A stretch of DNA of 34,823 bases from a virus, in IMG/VR virus record IMGVR_UViG_3300035209_000051, positions 1 through 34,823 of that record. One strand, written 5' to 3'. Of this stretch, positions 7,850-14,517 are shown in pieces. The notes under the pieces are model-generated. The model did not search any database and was not told the DNA's origin. It worked only from the letters and a program-made list of their open reading frames with translations. Position 1 is the first letter of the stretch. Each line of letters opens with the position of its first letter. The position numbers were made by a program, and so were the translations under genes.

Positions 7850-8601
7850 CTTTCGTCGATGTATTTAGTGCTGATTTTAAGACCACTTGTATTTCCCTGG
7901 TTTGGGGTGACTTTGAGAGGGAATAACCCTTTCCATTCTTCGGAGATCGACTGATCTACTATCTGGCTGGCTATTGAAGGGTTGTTGTTTGAAAGCTTCA
8001 GGAGCTTGTTAAAAGCTGACTGTGTTCCTTGCTGTGTTTTATATCCGTCTCCAATAGCAGATTTAAAAGCAAGCCACTTTTCAAAAACGGGTTTAAATTC
8101 ATCCGAAACAAAAGAGAGAGAAAGAGAGTTCTTATTCTCTTCTTTACTCTTCTTTACTTTACTCTTCTCTACTCTACTCTCCTCTACTCTACTCTGCATT
8201 GCTTTTGCTTTGCTTTTGCTATGCAATTGCATTGCTTTTGCATCCGGTTGTCCATTCCACCTCATTAAGGAGTTGTGCTTCATCTTCTCTCTTTTGAGGT
8301 CAAGAGGGGACATTCTTCTGTTTAATGAAGGTGAAAAAAAGTATTCCTCTTCAACTTCAAAAAGAGAAAATTTTGTAATAACTGCTTCGAATTTTTCTTT
8401 TGAGGATCCGAATCGCCTGGATAAGGCATCAAGTAAAATCATCGGGGCCCTGTATCCAGGTTGCTGCCTGAGATATTCTACAAGTATCCAATATATACCA
8501 TAAGCTTCTAACCCGAGCTGAGCCATCATGAGCATGATCTTGGGATCATCGTTTGCATTGCAATCGTGCGGAAAATATTCGGTTGTTTTATTCTTTTCCA
8601 T
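7846..8601 (-). CDS. DUF4373 (Lin1244/Lin1753-like) replication-initiator-type protein
   Basis: This 251-residue protein has an N-terminal domain matching the DUF4373 pattern: YFPHDCNANDDPKIMLMM, then GLEAYGIYWILVEYLR, then a helix-turn-helix region to about residue 100. The domain resembles the N-terminus of phage replication initiators. A low-complexity linker of Lys, Ser, Glu and Gln (about 118-155) is encoded by the DNA repeats at 8142-8241. The C-terminal domain contains FKPVFEKWLAFK and a segment like those of DnaD-type primosome proteins. It lies between the winged-helix gene and the 180-residue gene. The DNA-replication role is inferred from the family and position. Confidence 0.8.
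   Translation of the reverse strand: MEKNKTTEYFPHDCNANDDPKIMLMMAQLGLEAYGIYWILVEYLRQQPGYRAPMILLDALSRRFGSSKEKFEAVITKFSLFEVEEEYFFSPSLNRRMSPLDLKREKMKHNSLMRWNGQPDAKAMQLHSKSKAKAMQSRVEESRVEKSKVKKSKEENKNSLSLSFVSDEFKPVFEKWLAFKSAIGDGYKTQQGTQSAFNKLLKLSNNNPSIASQIVDQSISEEWKGLFPLKVTPNQGNTSGLKISTKYIDER
8142..8241. repeat. Direct repeats inside the initiator gene (possible replication origin)
   Basis: Two exact 14-base copies of CTCTACTCTACTCT lie at 8167-8180 and 8182-8195. Two copies of GCATTGCTTTTGC lie at 8196-8208 and 8229-8241, with further CTTTACT variants to the left. They encode the low-complexity linker of the initiator. Temperate phages often carry their origin as iterons within the initiator gene, so this is a candidate ori. 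Low-complexity protein coding alone could also explain it. Confidence 0.5.
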
Positions 8602-8602
8602 A

Positions 8603-8923
8603 TCAGGCGAGTTTCCATGTGTGGTTCATAGATCCGCGGTCGCCCTCTCTCATTTCCTTGGTTTTGATAAGGAAAGGTGGCTTCGCGTTTGTAAGATCCG
8701 TGATAGATCTCCTGACCTCGGTTATCTGAAGCGGATCCAGGTTAAGGGCCCGGCGAACATCGAAAGGAGTGAAGTAGCCTTCCGGATGCTGCCTGAAGAA
8801 CTGAAGTATCATCATCGCCTGGCTGTTTGCCTTAAGGCGGGCCTGTTTTAACTCCTCTCCCCTGAGTCCGGTTGTATTGTGGAAAAATGAGAGCTGCAGA
8901 GGTGCTTCTTTATACTGTTCCAT
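8603..8923 (-). CDS. Winged-helix DNA-binding protein
   Basis: This 106-residue protein contains a likely winged helix-turn-helix. ILQFFRQHPEGYFTPFDVRR, a second helix with ITEVRRSITDL and a hairpin PPFLIKTKEMR together look like the fold used by small phage regulators and restriction-associated HTH domains. The stop lies one base before the DUF4373 start, so the pair is translationally linked. It may regulate, or assist loading at, the origin; this is inferred from position. Confidence 0.65.
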   Translation of the reverse strand: MEQYKEAPLQLSFFHNTTGLRGEELKQARLKANSQAMMILQFFRQHPEGYFTPFDVRRALNLDPLQITEVRRSITDLTNAKPPFLIKTKEMREGDRGSMNHTWKLA

Positions 8924-8944
8924 AGAATTATTTTTAATCGGGTT

Positions 8945-8977
8945 GTTATATAATTCGGAGAAATAGTTACATAATTC
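8945..8977. repeat. Paired 12-mers GTTATATAATTC / GTTACATAATTC, 21 bp apart
   Basis: GTTATATAATTC at 8945-8956 and GTTACATAATTC at 8966-8977 differ at one base. They are spaced exactly two helical turns in the 81-base gap upstream of the winged-helix gene. The arrangement suits a protein binding one face of the DNA, such as an operator. The rest of the gap is A/T-rich with nothing else visible. Confidence 0.45.
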
Positions 8978-9004
8978 TCAGGTTAATGGGCAAAAAAAAT
9001 ATGA

Positions 9005-9832
9005 TCATTTATCCTGATGTATGTGGATGATGTTCTTCCAGGCGAAATATCGTGGAGCTTTTGCTTCTTCTTTATCGGCATTCAGTACCAAGCGAGAAAC
9101 AGGTTTTTTCAGTGTTACTTTCCTTAGCTCAGCTATCTCAGATCTTAAGCCATCAATTTCTCCGGGAGTAAAATCACCTGATTTCGAAAAAGTGCCAAAT
9201 AATTTGATTTTAAGATCAACCTGCTCGTCGACAAGCATTGTTAATGTTGATCTGAAAACATTATTTGCGTCCTTGCAACCCTCGGTCTCATTAACCTGGT
9301 TGTTTAGTGCAGAACGAAGTTCATTAAACGTATTCAGGTATTCTTCCTCAAGGACTTTGTGCTTAGCTGTCAGACCGGCAGCTAAAACAAGCAATGCCTC
9401 ATATTTTTTGGTCAGGACATTCACTTGGTCCTGGTCGAAACTTGCCGATTCAGGTAAAAGATCCTTTTTGATCTCTCTCCGGGTGTATTTCCTCTTTTTA
9501 TTCTCAAGGATATTCTCCGGCGAGTGCTCGTCGATCAGCCGCTTCTCAGAAGCCGGTTTTACCTCTTTGGTGCCGTCCGCAAAAAACTTGTCAATTGGCT
9601 CCCCTTCAGGAAGAGTAAATTCCCTTAAAGTGCAGCGGGTTAAGTGCCATTCATTGAATCTTTCCCACTTTGAAGGTGGGATACCATCCCATTGTTCTTC
9701 TTTCTTGATTTGCGAAAAATACATCGGATGAATGTTAAGAAGTTTTGCAGCTTCTCTGTTGCTTATCTCCTCCCTGTTTAATGCCTCCAGGAGATGCTCC
9801 CGGATGGCTTTTTTGTCAATTTTTTCGGTCAT
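9005..9832 (-). CDS. HTH-containing early protein with coiled-coil region
   Basis: This 275-residue protein has an N-terminal helix-turn-helix (about residues 10-45): ISNREAAKLLNIHPMYFSQI. A charged linker follows, then a basic segment NKKRKYTRREIKK near 112-124. A long helical region (about 135-245) is probably coiled coil and gives oligomerisation. No enzyme motif is seen. It is an early-operon DNA-binding protein, either a regulator or a replication/recombination accessory. Confidence 0.65.
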   Translation of the reverse strand: MTEKIDKKAIREHLLEALNREEISNREAAKLLNIHPMYFSQIKKEEQWDGIPPSKWERFNEWHLTRCTLREFTLPEGEPIDKFFADGTKEVKPASEKRLIDEHSPENILENKKRKYTRREIKKDLLPESASFDQDQVNVLTKKYEALLVLAAGLTAKHKVLEEEYLNTFNELRSALNNQVNETEGCKDANNVFRSTLTMLVDEQVDLKIKLFGTFSKSGDFTPGEIDGLRSEIAELRKVTLKKPVSRLVLNADKEEAKAPRYFAWKNIIHIHQDK

Positions 9833-9846
9833 GGTTGATTATTTGG

Positions 9847-10143
9847 TTAGTTGAAATCCTCTTCAAGAAGTATTGTCATCTTAGAATAGTTAGCCAGGGC
9901 AGATTCAATCATAGCGCCCTCACTAAACTCCCAGTCCTCCAAAAGGAGAATTGCCTCACATTCGAGCATAAGCGGAAGTAGCGTCTTCATAGCCTCTTTT
10001 GGAGAAGAGCCCTCTGGCACAAAGGCGAGTGGATTTATGGGATCATGGTTATTAGATCTCATCAGGGCTTCGCCCCTTGAGAAATTTCTACTGGCCTGTT
10101 CCCTTGTCAGTCCGGTCACTCTTCCAGCGATATATACTTTCAT
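9847..10143 (-). CDS. DUF4406-type nucleoside deoxyribosyltransferase-like protein
   Basis: This 98-residue protein starts MKVYIAGRVTGLTREQA, then has INPLAFVPEG and a C-terminal block CEAILLLEDWEFSEGAMIE. This is the pattern of DUF4406, related to nucleoside 2-deoxyribosyltransferases; the Glu in GAMIE corresponds to the family's conserved acidic residue. A role in nucleotide metabolism is inferred from the fold, with no catalytic proof. It overlaps the preceding clamp-like gene by four bases. Confidence 0.8.
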   Translation of the reverse strand: MKVYIAGRVTGLTREQASRNFSRGEALMRSNNHDPINPLAFVPEGSSPKEAMKTLLPLMLECEAILLLEDWEFSEGAMIESALANYSKMTILLEEDFN

Positions 10144-10682
10144 GAGAATAAGCTTTCTGATAACATTGCTGGAGATAATATCGCTACCTGATTTTCTATC
10201 AGGGGATCATCCAGGCGCATGGGTTTATCAACACCATAAAACTGGACCCGAAGAGCCCCGCTTGGAGAATGCATTGCCTTTGAAACGCGATCCAGTAATT
10301 TGGGAGTTATCCCGATGAACGGAACGGGTTCTGATTTCCCCAGCGAAAGAATAGCCTCAAAATTTGGGAGGACCATATCCTTCCTGTCAAAATAATCAAA
10401 GACAGCTGTGCGACCGTCATTGTCCTTGCAAACAACCCCTTCTTCAGTACATTCTGCAATTTCAAATTGCATGATGTTCTTGAAGTTGTCCCGATGAATC
10501 GACTTGCCGTCAAGGACCTCCGGGTTTATCACTGAATGGTAGTCAAGAGATTGTTTAACAACCATACAGCCGTCTGAAGCGTATGCGAATCCGCCAATAA
10601 AGTGGACGCACATCATAACGGGCCTTAGAACGTCTTCCGAGCAGGCCTCGTAAATTTTGATATTGAAGTTTTGTTTCTCCAT
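10140..10682 (-). CDS. Sliding-clamp-like protein (tentative)
   Basis: This 180-residue protein has features recalling DNA polymerase III beta-clamp-like phage proteins. FAYASDGCMVVKQSL resembles the 'ASDG' strand of DnaN. The segments VINPEVLDGKSI, a mid-protein LPNFEAIL, then ITPKLLDRVSKAM and a C-terminal QVAILSPAML are arranged like a clamp half or single-domain homologue. It is much shorter than bacterial DnaN. It is coupled to the DUF4406 gene downstream and shares one base with the upstream gene. The call is by motif resemblance only. Confidence 0.5.
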   Translation of the reverse strand: MEKQNFNIKIYEACSEDVLRPVMMCVHFIGGFAYASDGCMVVKQSLDYHSVINPEVLDGKSIHRDNFKNIMQFEIAECTEEGVVCKDNDGRTAVFDYFDRKDMVLPNFEAILSLGKSEPVPFIGITPKLLDRVSKAMHSPSGALRVQFYGVDKPMRLDDPLIENQVAILSPAMLSESLFS

Positions 10683-10969
10683 TAGAATTTAGGTTCTTTA
10701 GTTAGTTTTAAAACATCTTTTCTCGATAGGTCTATTGTGCTGTTACGCTTGTTGGCGTCTCTTTTTTTGAATGCGATCCTTCCTTCCCTCATGGCTGCTT
10801 CCAGATCTGCCCTGGATACAAGCTTACATGCCTGGTTAAAAGATATCCGCGGATTGAAATCTCTTGGCTTTATGCCGAGCTCCCTGAGCGTTTCAGTGAT
10901 GGCCTTTTCGGCTATCCTGTCTCCAAGTGCAAAGAGATCCTCACGCGATATGATTACCGGATCGCTCAT
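10682..10969 (-). CDS. Hypothetical protein, possibly DNA-binding
   Basis: This 95-residue protein has an acidic helical N-terminal half. Its C-terminal half contains ISFNQACKLVSRADLEAAM and a basic stretch (FKKRDANKRNS), ending in SRKDVLKLTKE. The layout resembles excisionase/MerR-type small HTH proteins in which a helix pair is followed by a basic wing. It overlaps both neighbours by one to four bases in the early operon. Confidence 0.55.
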   Translation of the reverse strand: MSDPVIISREDLFALGDRIAEKAITETLRELGIKPRDFNPRISFNQACKLVSRADLEAAMREGRIAFKKRDANKRNSTIDLSRKDVLKLTKEPKF

Positions 10970-11373
10970 AGGTACTTTTTAACCCTGTTCCAGTATGCTA
11001 TTGTCATCGGTCCCGATCCGTTCCATTGGCGTGCAATGGTTTCAAAATCATAAGGGCCAATTTGAGCGGCATAGTACATAAATACCCGTTCAGCCTTCTT
11101 ATAATCAAGCATATCTCTTGTTGTGTAGTGGATCCCGGTCCTCTTTCGATAATCTTCGAGCCTTATTGGTCTCACCTGGAAGAAGCCATAAGCCTGTTCG
11201 GTGTGGTTGATCGCAGCGGTGTCGTGTTTGCATTCTTCCTTACCTATAGCATAAATCAAGGGTTTCCAGGGGTTAATCCCTTTCTCCCGGAGCAGAGTGG
11301 CAACTCCGGATCCGGGAGCAAAGAGAAGAGTTGTTAAGGTCAGAAGAAGAAAAGTCATAAGTGTCTTTTTCAC
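10966..11373 (-). CDS. Exported lytic transglycosylase-like protein
   Basis: This 135-residue protein has a signal peptide (MKKTLMTFLLLTLTTLLFAP) and a lysozyme-like SLT-type fold. IYAIGKEECKHDTAAI carries the candidate catalytic Glu, HTEQAYGFFQVRP matches the GxxQ-type motif, and the C-terminus reads ARQWNGSG..YWNRVKKY. It starts with GTG, since the next ATG is inside the signal peptide. Its location in the early operon, away from the late lysis genes at 14592-16042, is unusual. It may act in the periplasm on peptidoglycan early in infection. Confidence 0.7.
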   Translation of the reverse strand: MKKTLMTFLLLTLTTLLFAPGSGVATLLREKGINPWKPLIYAIGKEECKHDTAAINHTEQAYGFFQVRPIRLEDYRKRTGIHYTTRDMLDYKKAERVFMYYAAQIGPYDFETIARQWNGSGPMTIAYWNRVKKYL

Positions 11374-11399
11374 CTCGTTGATTTTGGTTAGTTCTCCGG

Positions 11400-11591
11400 T
11401 TAGTTTTCCATCGCCTTACAGGCTTCCCGGTGGATCCGCTGCCTGATCTTGGTCTGAAACCTTATCTTTCTGGCAGCCTTGCTATCAGGGAAATCAGCCA
11501 GAACTTCGAGATCAAGCCTGAGCTTCAGGTTTTGCTTGCGCAGGATGTGTATCTCACGCAGCTGCGCTGGATCCTTTAGGTGCTTACTCAT
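11400..11591 (-). CDS. Small basic hypothetical protein
   Basis: This 63-residue protein is very rich in Lys, Arg and Leu and predicted helical throughout (HILRKQNLKLRLDLEVLADF), with a possible leucine-zipper-like heptad. It overlaps the upstream 82-residue gene by eight bases. No family is recognised. Early position and charge suggest nucleic-acid or regulator binding. Confidence 0.5.
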   Translation of the reverse strand: MSKHLKDPAQLREIHILRKQNLKLRLDLEVLADFPDSKAARKIRFQTKIRQRIHREACKAMEN

Positions 11592-11832
11592 TTATGGGCA
11601 GGTTAAATACATCAACGCCGTATTTGCGAAATACCTGCTCAATAGAAGTCTTTTCAATTTTTCTTATAGGAACAGAGCTGCTATAGCGAGTATAAAATGT
11701 AGATGGTTTCCAGAACAGTACCTGGCATAGCTCTTCACGCACTTTTGATCGTATATCAAAAGGAAGCCGGTCGTAGGCAAGTTTTAATTGCTTGTTGGAG
11801 TAAGTTTTTGCTTCTTTTACTTGTGTTTCCAT
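11584..11832 (-). CDS. First early-operon gene; Cro-like candidate
   Basis: This 82-residue protein is encoded directly after the early promoter and divergent from the repressor gene at 11933-12376. The segment FWKPSTFYTRYSSSVPIRKI followed by a helix and VFRKYGVD resembles small Bacteroidetes phage HTH regulators of the 'STFYRK' type. A Cro-like function, opposing the repressor, is inferred from position and this motif. Confidence 0.55.
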   Translation of the reverse strand: METQVKEAKTYSNKQLKLAYDRLPFDIRSKVREELCQVLFWKPSTFYTRYSSSVPIRKIEKTSIEQVFRKYGVDVFNLPINE

Positions 11833-11863
11833 TTATTTGCTTTTAAATTGCAGAGTAATATTG

Positions 11864-11871
11864 CAAACATA
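11864..11871 (-). promoter_or_regulatory. Early promoter -7 box TATGTTTG
   Basis: On the minus strand TATGTTTG matches the Bacteroidetes -7 consensus TAnnTTTG. A TTTG at 11887-11890 could be the -33 element, but the gap of 15 bases is shorter than the usual 19-21. It would drive the early operon starting at 11832. The repressor-type repeats at 11888-11932 overlap its upstream element. Confidence 0.5.
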
Positions 11872-11887
11872 GAATAGAAAACATTAC

Positions 11888-11932
11888 AAACGGTTAAAAC
11901 GGTTATCTAAAGTTATTAACAGTTATTTAACG
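11888..11932. promoter_or_regulatory. Operator cluster between repressor and early genes
   Basis: The intergenic region is packed with related half-sites: AAACGGTTAAAACGGTTA at the left, then GTTATTAAC and GTTATTTAAC, each an inverted GTTA/TAAC pair. The last runs into the GTG start of the repressor. This is the expected place for repressor and Cro binding. The same 13-mer AAACGGTTAAAAC recurs at 14518-14530 beside the attachment site. Confidence 0.6.
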
Positions 11933-12376
11933 GTGAAAACAACGAATAAGACGGATAATAATTTAAAGATTATTAGTGATCAGGGAAATCGCCTTAAGCA
12001 ATTTCGGATTGAAAGCGGCTTTACTAAAAAAAGTACCTTTGCAAGATATATAAGTACTACAAATACAACAATTTCCGCCATAGAGAACTATGGCAGGGAA
12101 ATAAGCGATTCTGTTATGGATTTGATCCTTTTCAAATTTCCATATGTAAATCCTGAATGGCTAAGAAGAGGGACTTTACCAAAAAAGTTATTAACAATCA
12201 AAACGGTGATTTCCGACCATGAAGGAGCTGAAGAGGCAAATGAGAAATATGAAAAAGTGTGTCACGCATGTATGGAGAAAGATAAAAAGATTGAATCTTT
12301 ACGCACCGAACTTGAAATGTTACTGAAGGAATACAATGAATGCCTAAAAAAACTATCGGCAGTAAAAGTTGGTTAA
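11933..12376 (+). CDS. CI-like phage repressor (HTH)
   Basis: This 147-residue protein is one of only two genes on the plus strand, divergent from the early operon. Residues of about 20-60 form an XRE-type helix-turn-helix: RLKQFRIESGFTKKSTFARY, then TTISAIENYGREIS. The C-terminal 50 residues are a predicted coiled coil (SLRTELEMLLKEYNEC), likely for dimerisation; there is no LexA-type protease domain. The GTG start is used because there is no in-frame ATG upstream before the operators. It is inferred to maintain lysogeny by binding the sites at 11888-11932. Confidence 0.8.
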   Translation: MKTTNKTDNNLKIISDQGNRLKQFRIESGFTKKSTFARYISTTNTTISAIENYGREISDSVMDLILFKFPYVNPEWLRRGTLPKKLLTIKTVISDHEGAEEANEKYEKVCHACMEKDKKIESLRTELEMLLKEYNECLKKLSAVKVG

Positions 12377-12405
12377 GAGTTACCTGGATAAATAAAGCAG
12401 ATAAT

Positions 12406-13101
12406 ATGAAAAATTTACTGAGCATTTCTTTAATCATTATTGCAGTTTCATGTAATAAAAATCAACCATTTACAGACAAGATAAAAGATAAGCTAACTAA
12501 GGATGCGATGGGCCTCGATCTGAAATATAAATCCCTGGATTTAAAGTTCATGGATACAATCTACATCAAAGATATTAAGGACAGCTTGCGCTTATCAATT
12601 AATCAGCTCAGAATAAAACTCGTACAAGATTCAGATTTTTTGTTAGATACAAGAACCCCACGACGATTAAGCAAACTACGCGAAAAACTTTATGAGAGGG
12701 TATCAAGAATCAGATTGGCATATGGGATTAACTATGAAATGGATCCGATGTCAAAAGATATGGCGAGAAAAATTGATCTTGCTATTAGTAATTTTAAAAT
12801 TGAAGATAAACCTTATAAAACCTGGTCCCTTGTATCAGAATATAAGACACAGGAAGCTTACTCTTACAAGCTTAATGATATTGGTATGAGCTATATTGAA
12901 TTAACAAGTGAAATTTGGAAGGCGGAAAGTAAGGATAATAAAATTGATAGTCTCGCAACCTACCCCGATAACAAACCTATATTCTATAAGGTTTACAATA
13001 AATATTCCATTCATAATCCGTTATTCAGCAACGCAAAACAGACGATTGAATCAGTTTTTACCTTCGATGATAAAGTGAATATTGTTAAGAGGGAAAACTA
13101 A
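12406..13101 (+). CDS. Lipoprotein co-transcribed with the repressor
   Basis: This 231-residue protein begins MKNLLSISLIIIAVSC, a signal peptide with a lipobox ending in the lipidated Cys16. A longer in-frame start at 12340, inside the repressor gene, would bury this signal, so 12406 is preferred. The mature part is helical, rich in Lys/Asp, with no recognised domain. It follows the repressor after 29 bases on the same strand, so it is probably expressed from the prophage. Such lysogenic lipoproteins often alter the host surface or block superinfection; that role is inference. It converges with, and overlaps by four bases, the integrase gene. Confidence 0.7.
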   Translation: MKNLLSISLIIIAVSCNKNQPFTDKIKDKLTKDAMGLDLKYKSLDLKFMDTIYIKDIKDSLRLSINQLRIKLVQDSDFLLDTRTPRRLSKLREKLYERVSRIRLAYGINYEMDPMSKDMARKIDLAISNFKIEDKPYKTWSLVSEYKTQEAYSYKLNDIGMSYIELTSEIWKAESKDNKIDSLATYPDNKPIFYKVYNKYSIHNPLFSNAKQTIESVFTFDDKVNIVKREN

Positions 13102-14327
13102 CTTTTAATTGCCTTTATTACCCTTCCTATAGCCGCGTCGCTTTTCTTCCGGGCTTCATCGAAATCTATATACAGATCAGTCATGGTATTGAGCCCATGT
13201 CCCAGTATCATTGCAATAACATCCCGCGGGATCTTCAGCTGGAAGCACAGAGTGGCAAATGAATACCTCGCCACATAAGTAGTCGGTTTCTCGCCCAGCT
13301 GCAACTTCTTATTTACAATCATCAGGTGCTTATTTATGTTAGATCTGATATCATTATGGACCTCCGTCTTTCTCGCGGATCCCTTAGTCACCCCCTTCTT
13401 TTCGATTAAGTTCAGCAGGTACTTTTCGCCCTGGTACCTGTCAAGGATCTCCTGCGCCTCAGGGAAGATCTTTATCACATAATTGCGCCCGGTCTTAAAC
13501 CGGTCATAATGTATATATCCCTTCCTGAGGTCCTCTTTTTTAAGATAGACAAGATCCTTCAGGTTGGTTCCCCCGGTGTAAAGGATCAGGAAGAAGATAT
13601 CTATAGCAACCTTTTGTCCCGGCCAGGCTTTATCCCTGTAGTCTCTCAGCTTTTTGAGTTCCTTCAGATCCAGGGCCCGGGGTTCCTTCCTATCCTGGCG
13701 GATCTTCATCCTCCTGAAGGGATAGATCTCCGGCTTTATCTTATCCTCGTTTATGGCATGGTTGAAAATTGCCCTTATGTTACACAGGTAATTTCTTACC
13801 GTATTTGTGCTGGCGCTATTCATCCGGAGATTCTTTTCAAACCTCTCGATGAAGAAAGGAGTGATTTCCTTAAATAAGAGCTTCTCCTGCCCTGAAAAGG
13901 TTAAGAGATGTTTCAGGGTCACTTCGTAGAGAACAGCTAAGGAATGCCTGTTTTCTCTCTTCAGGGCTGAGATTTTCTCCCAGGTGTACTCCGCGAAGTC
14001 GGCTCCTGATCCCCCATCAGCTTTTAGCCTGTTCACCAGGGCATTTGTATCCATATATTCAGCCTCGGTCGCTATTGCCAGGTAAGCATCGTTATATTGC
14101 TTGGTAAGAGCCAGCAGAACAGAGTCGATGTTAGCCTTGCTTGGATGCCCTGCTTTAATAAACCCGTCAGATCCCATCCACTTGGGTTCAATATAGTGGC
14201 TGGTGGCGATATAACGCACCTTGCCTGTTTTATCACCCTTGCGCTTATGAGATACCCTTATAGCAATGTTTGTTTTCCCTTGAGAGTTCTCACGGTCCTT
14301 TCTTGTAACAGCTTTAAAAGTTGCCAT
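13098..14327 (-). CDS. int: Phage integrase, Bacteroidetes-type tyrosine recombinase
   Basis: This 409-residue enzyme has an arm-binding N-terminal domain (about 1-90), a SAM-like core-binding domain (about 105-210) and a catalytic domain. Arg354 lies in YVARYSFAT, His377 in LGHG and the nucleophile Tyr386 in DLYIDFD. The usual box I Arg is replaced: TGGTNLKDL has Asn255 at that position, as seen in a Bacteroidetes subfamily, and the box II His is Tyr351. It lies beside attP (tRNA-Pro core at 14465-14511), and one pair of arm-like repeats falls directly before its start codon, suggesting autoregulation. Confidence 0.92.
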   Translation of the reverse strand: MATFKAVTRKDRENSQGKTNIAIRVSHKRKGDKTGKVRYIATSHYIEPKWMGSDGFIKAGHPSKANIDSVLLALTKQYNDAYLAIATEAEYMDTNALVNRLKADGGSGADFAEYTWEKISALKRENRHSLAVLYEVTLKHLLTFSGQEKLLFKEITPFFIERFEKNLRMNSASTNTVRNYLCNIRAIFNHAINEDKIKPEIYPFRRMKIRQDRKEPRALDLKELKKLRDYRDKAWPGQKVAIDIFFLILYTGGTNLKDLVYLKKEDLRKGYIHYDRFKTGRNYVIKIFPEAQEILDRYQGEKYLLNLIEKKGVTKGSARKTEVHNDIRSNINKHLMIVNKKLQLGEKPTTYVARYSFATLCFQLKIPRDVIAMILGHGLNTMTDLYIDFDEARKKSDAAIGRVIKAIKS

Positions 14328-14338
14328 AGGTTAGTTTT

Positions 14339-14357
14339 GGCGTGCATTTGGCGTGCG
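14339..14357 (+). repeat. attP arm-like repeat, left pair
   Basis: GGCGTGCATTTGGCGTGCG contains two GGCGTGC units 11 bases apart, ending 11 bases before the integrase start codon. The same 19-mer with one change recurs in the same orientation at 14572-14590 on the other side of the tRNA-derived core. Paired sites flanking the core are what an integrase arm-binding domain recognises. Confidence 0.6.
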
Positions 14358-14364
14358 AAAGCTA

Positions 14365-14391
14365 CAAATAAAAGCAAATAACAACAAATAA
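14365..14391 (+). repeat. Three CAAATAA units phased at exactly 10 bp
   Basis: CAAATAA occurs at 14365-14371, 14375-14381 and 14385-14391. The helical phasing is typical of a bent DNA segment or a cooperative binding site. It lies between the left arm-like repeats and the attachment core, inside the probable integrase promoter region. Confidence 0.5.
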
Positions 14392-14411
14392 TATTCGATT
14401 TGACAAAAGTA

Positions 14412-14453
14412 CTAAAAAGAAAAAAGGCCCATAAGTTATTAACTTACAGACCT
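14412..14453 (-). terminator. Rho-independent terminator between tRNA fragment and integrase
   Basis: On the minus strand the 29 bases 14453-14425 fold into one continuous hairpin of 14 pairs, four of them G-U, around a single-base loop (core TAAGTTA/TAACTTA). A T-rich run of 13 bases follows (14424-14412). It would end transcripts of the tRNA-Pro gene restored after integration and shield the integrase gene. Confidence 0.65.
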
Positions 14454-14464
14454 CTTATCTCTCG

Positions 14465-14511
14465 TCGGGGTGAACCGACTTGAACGGTCGACCCCTTGCA
14501 CCCCATGCAAA
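14465..14511 (-). other. attP: attP core: 3' half of a tRNA-Pro(GGG) gene
   Basis: Read on the minus strand this is tRNA position 27 to 73. The anticodon arm has stem TTTGC/GCAAG and loop ATGGGGT (anticodon GGG, purine 37), followed by variable loop GGGTC. The T arm is GACCG/CGGTT with the canonical loop TTCAAGT, then acceptor strand CACCCCG and discriminator A; CCA is not encoded. The 5' half of the tRNA is absent. Such a fragment beside an integrase gene is the usual sign of integration into a host tRNA gene with the 3' end restored. Confidence 0.85.
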
Positions 14512-14517
14512 CAGGAT

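Noticed and set aside
7982-8503. Long plus-strand open frames opposite the initiator gene
   Set aside because: They arise from the low-complexity repeats and give Leu/Ser/Phe-rich proteins with no motif. The minus-strand DUF4373 gene explains the region.
9845-9851. ACTAACC as a conserved leader motif upstream of minus-strand genes (also 11386-11392, 14329-14335, 18793-18799)
   Set aside because: The spacing to the start codons varies from 1 to 17 bases and most genes lack it, so it is probably chance in A/T-rich leaders.
12340-12405. Longer start for the lipoprotein gene
   Set aside because: It lies within the repressor gene and would place a charged 22-residue extension before a clear lipoprotein signal peptide.
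14465-14511. A complete tRNA gene
   Set aside because: Only the anticodon arm, variable loop, T arm and 3' acceptor strand are present; no D arm or 5' acceptor strand lies beyond position 14511. It is an attachment-site fragment.
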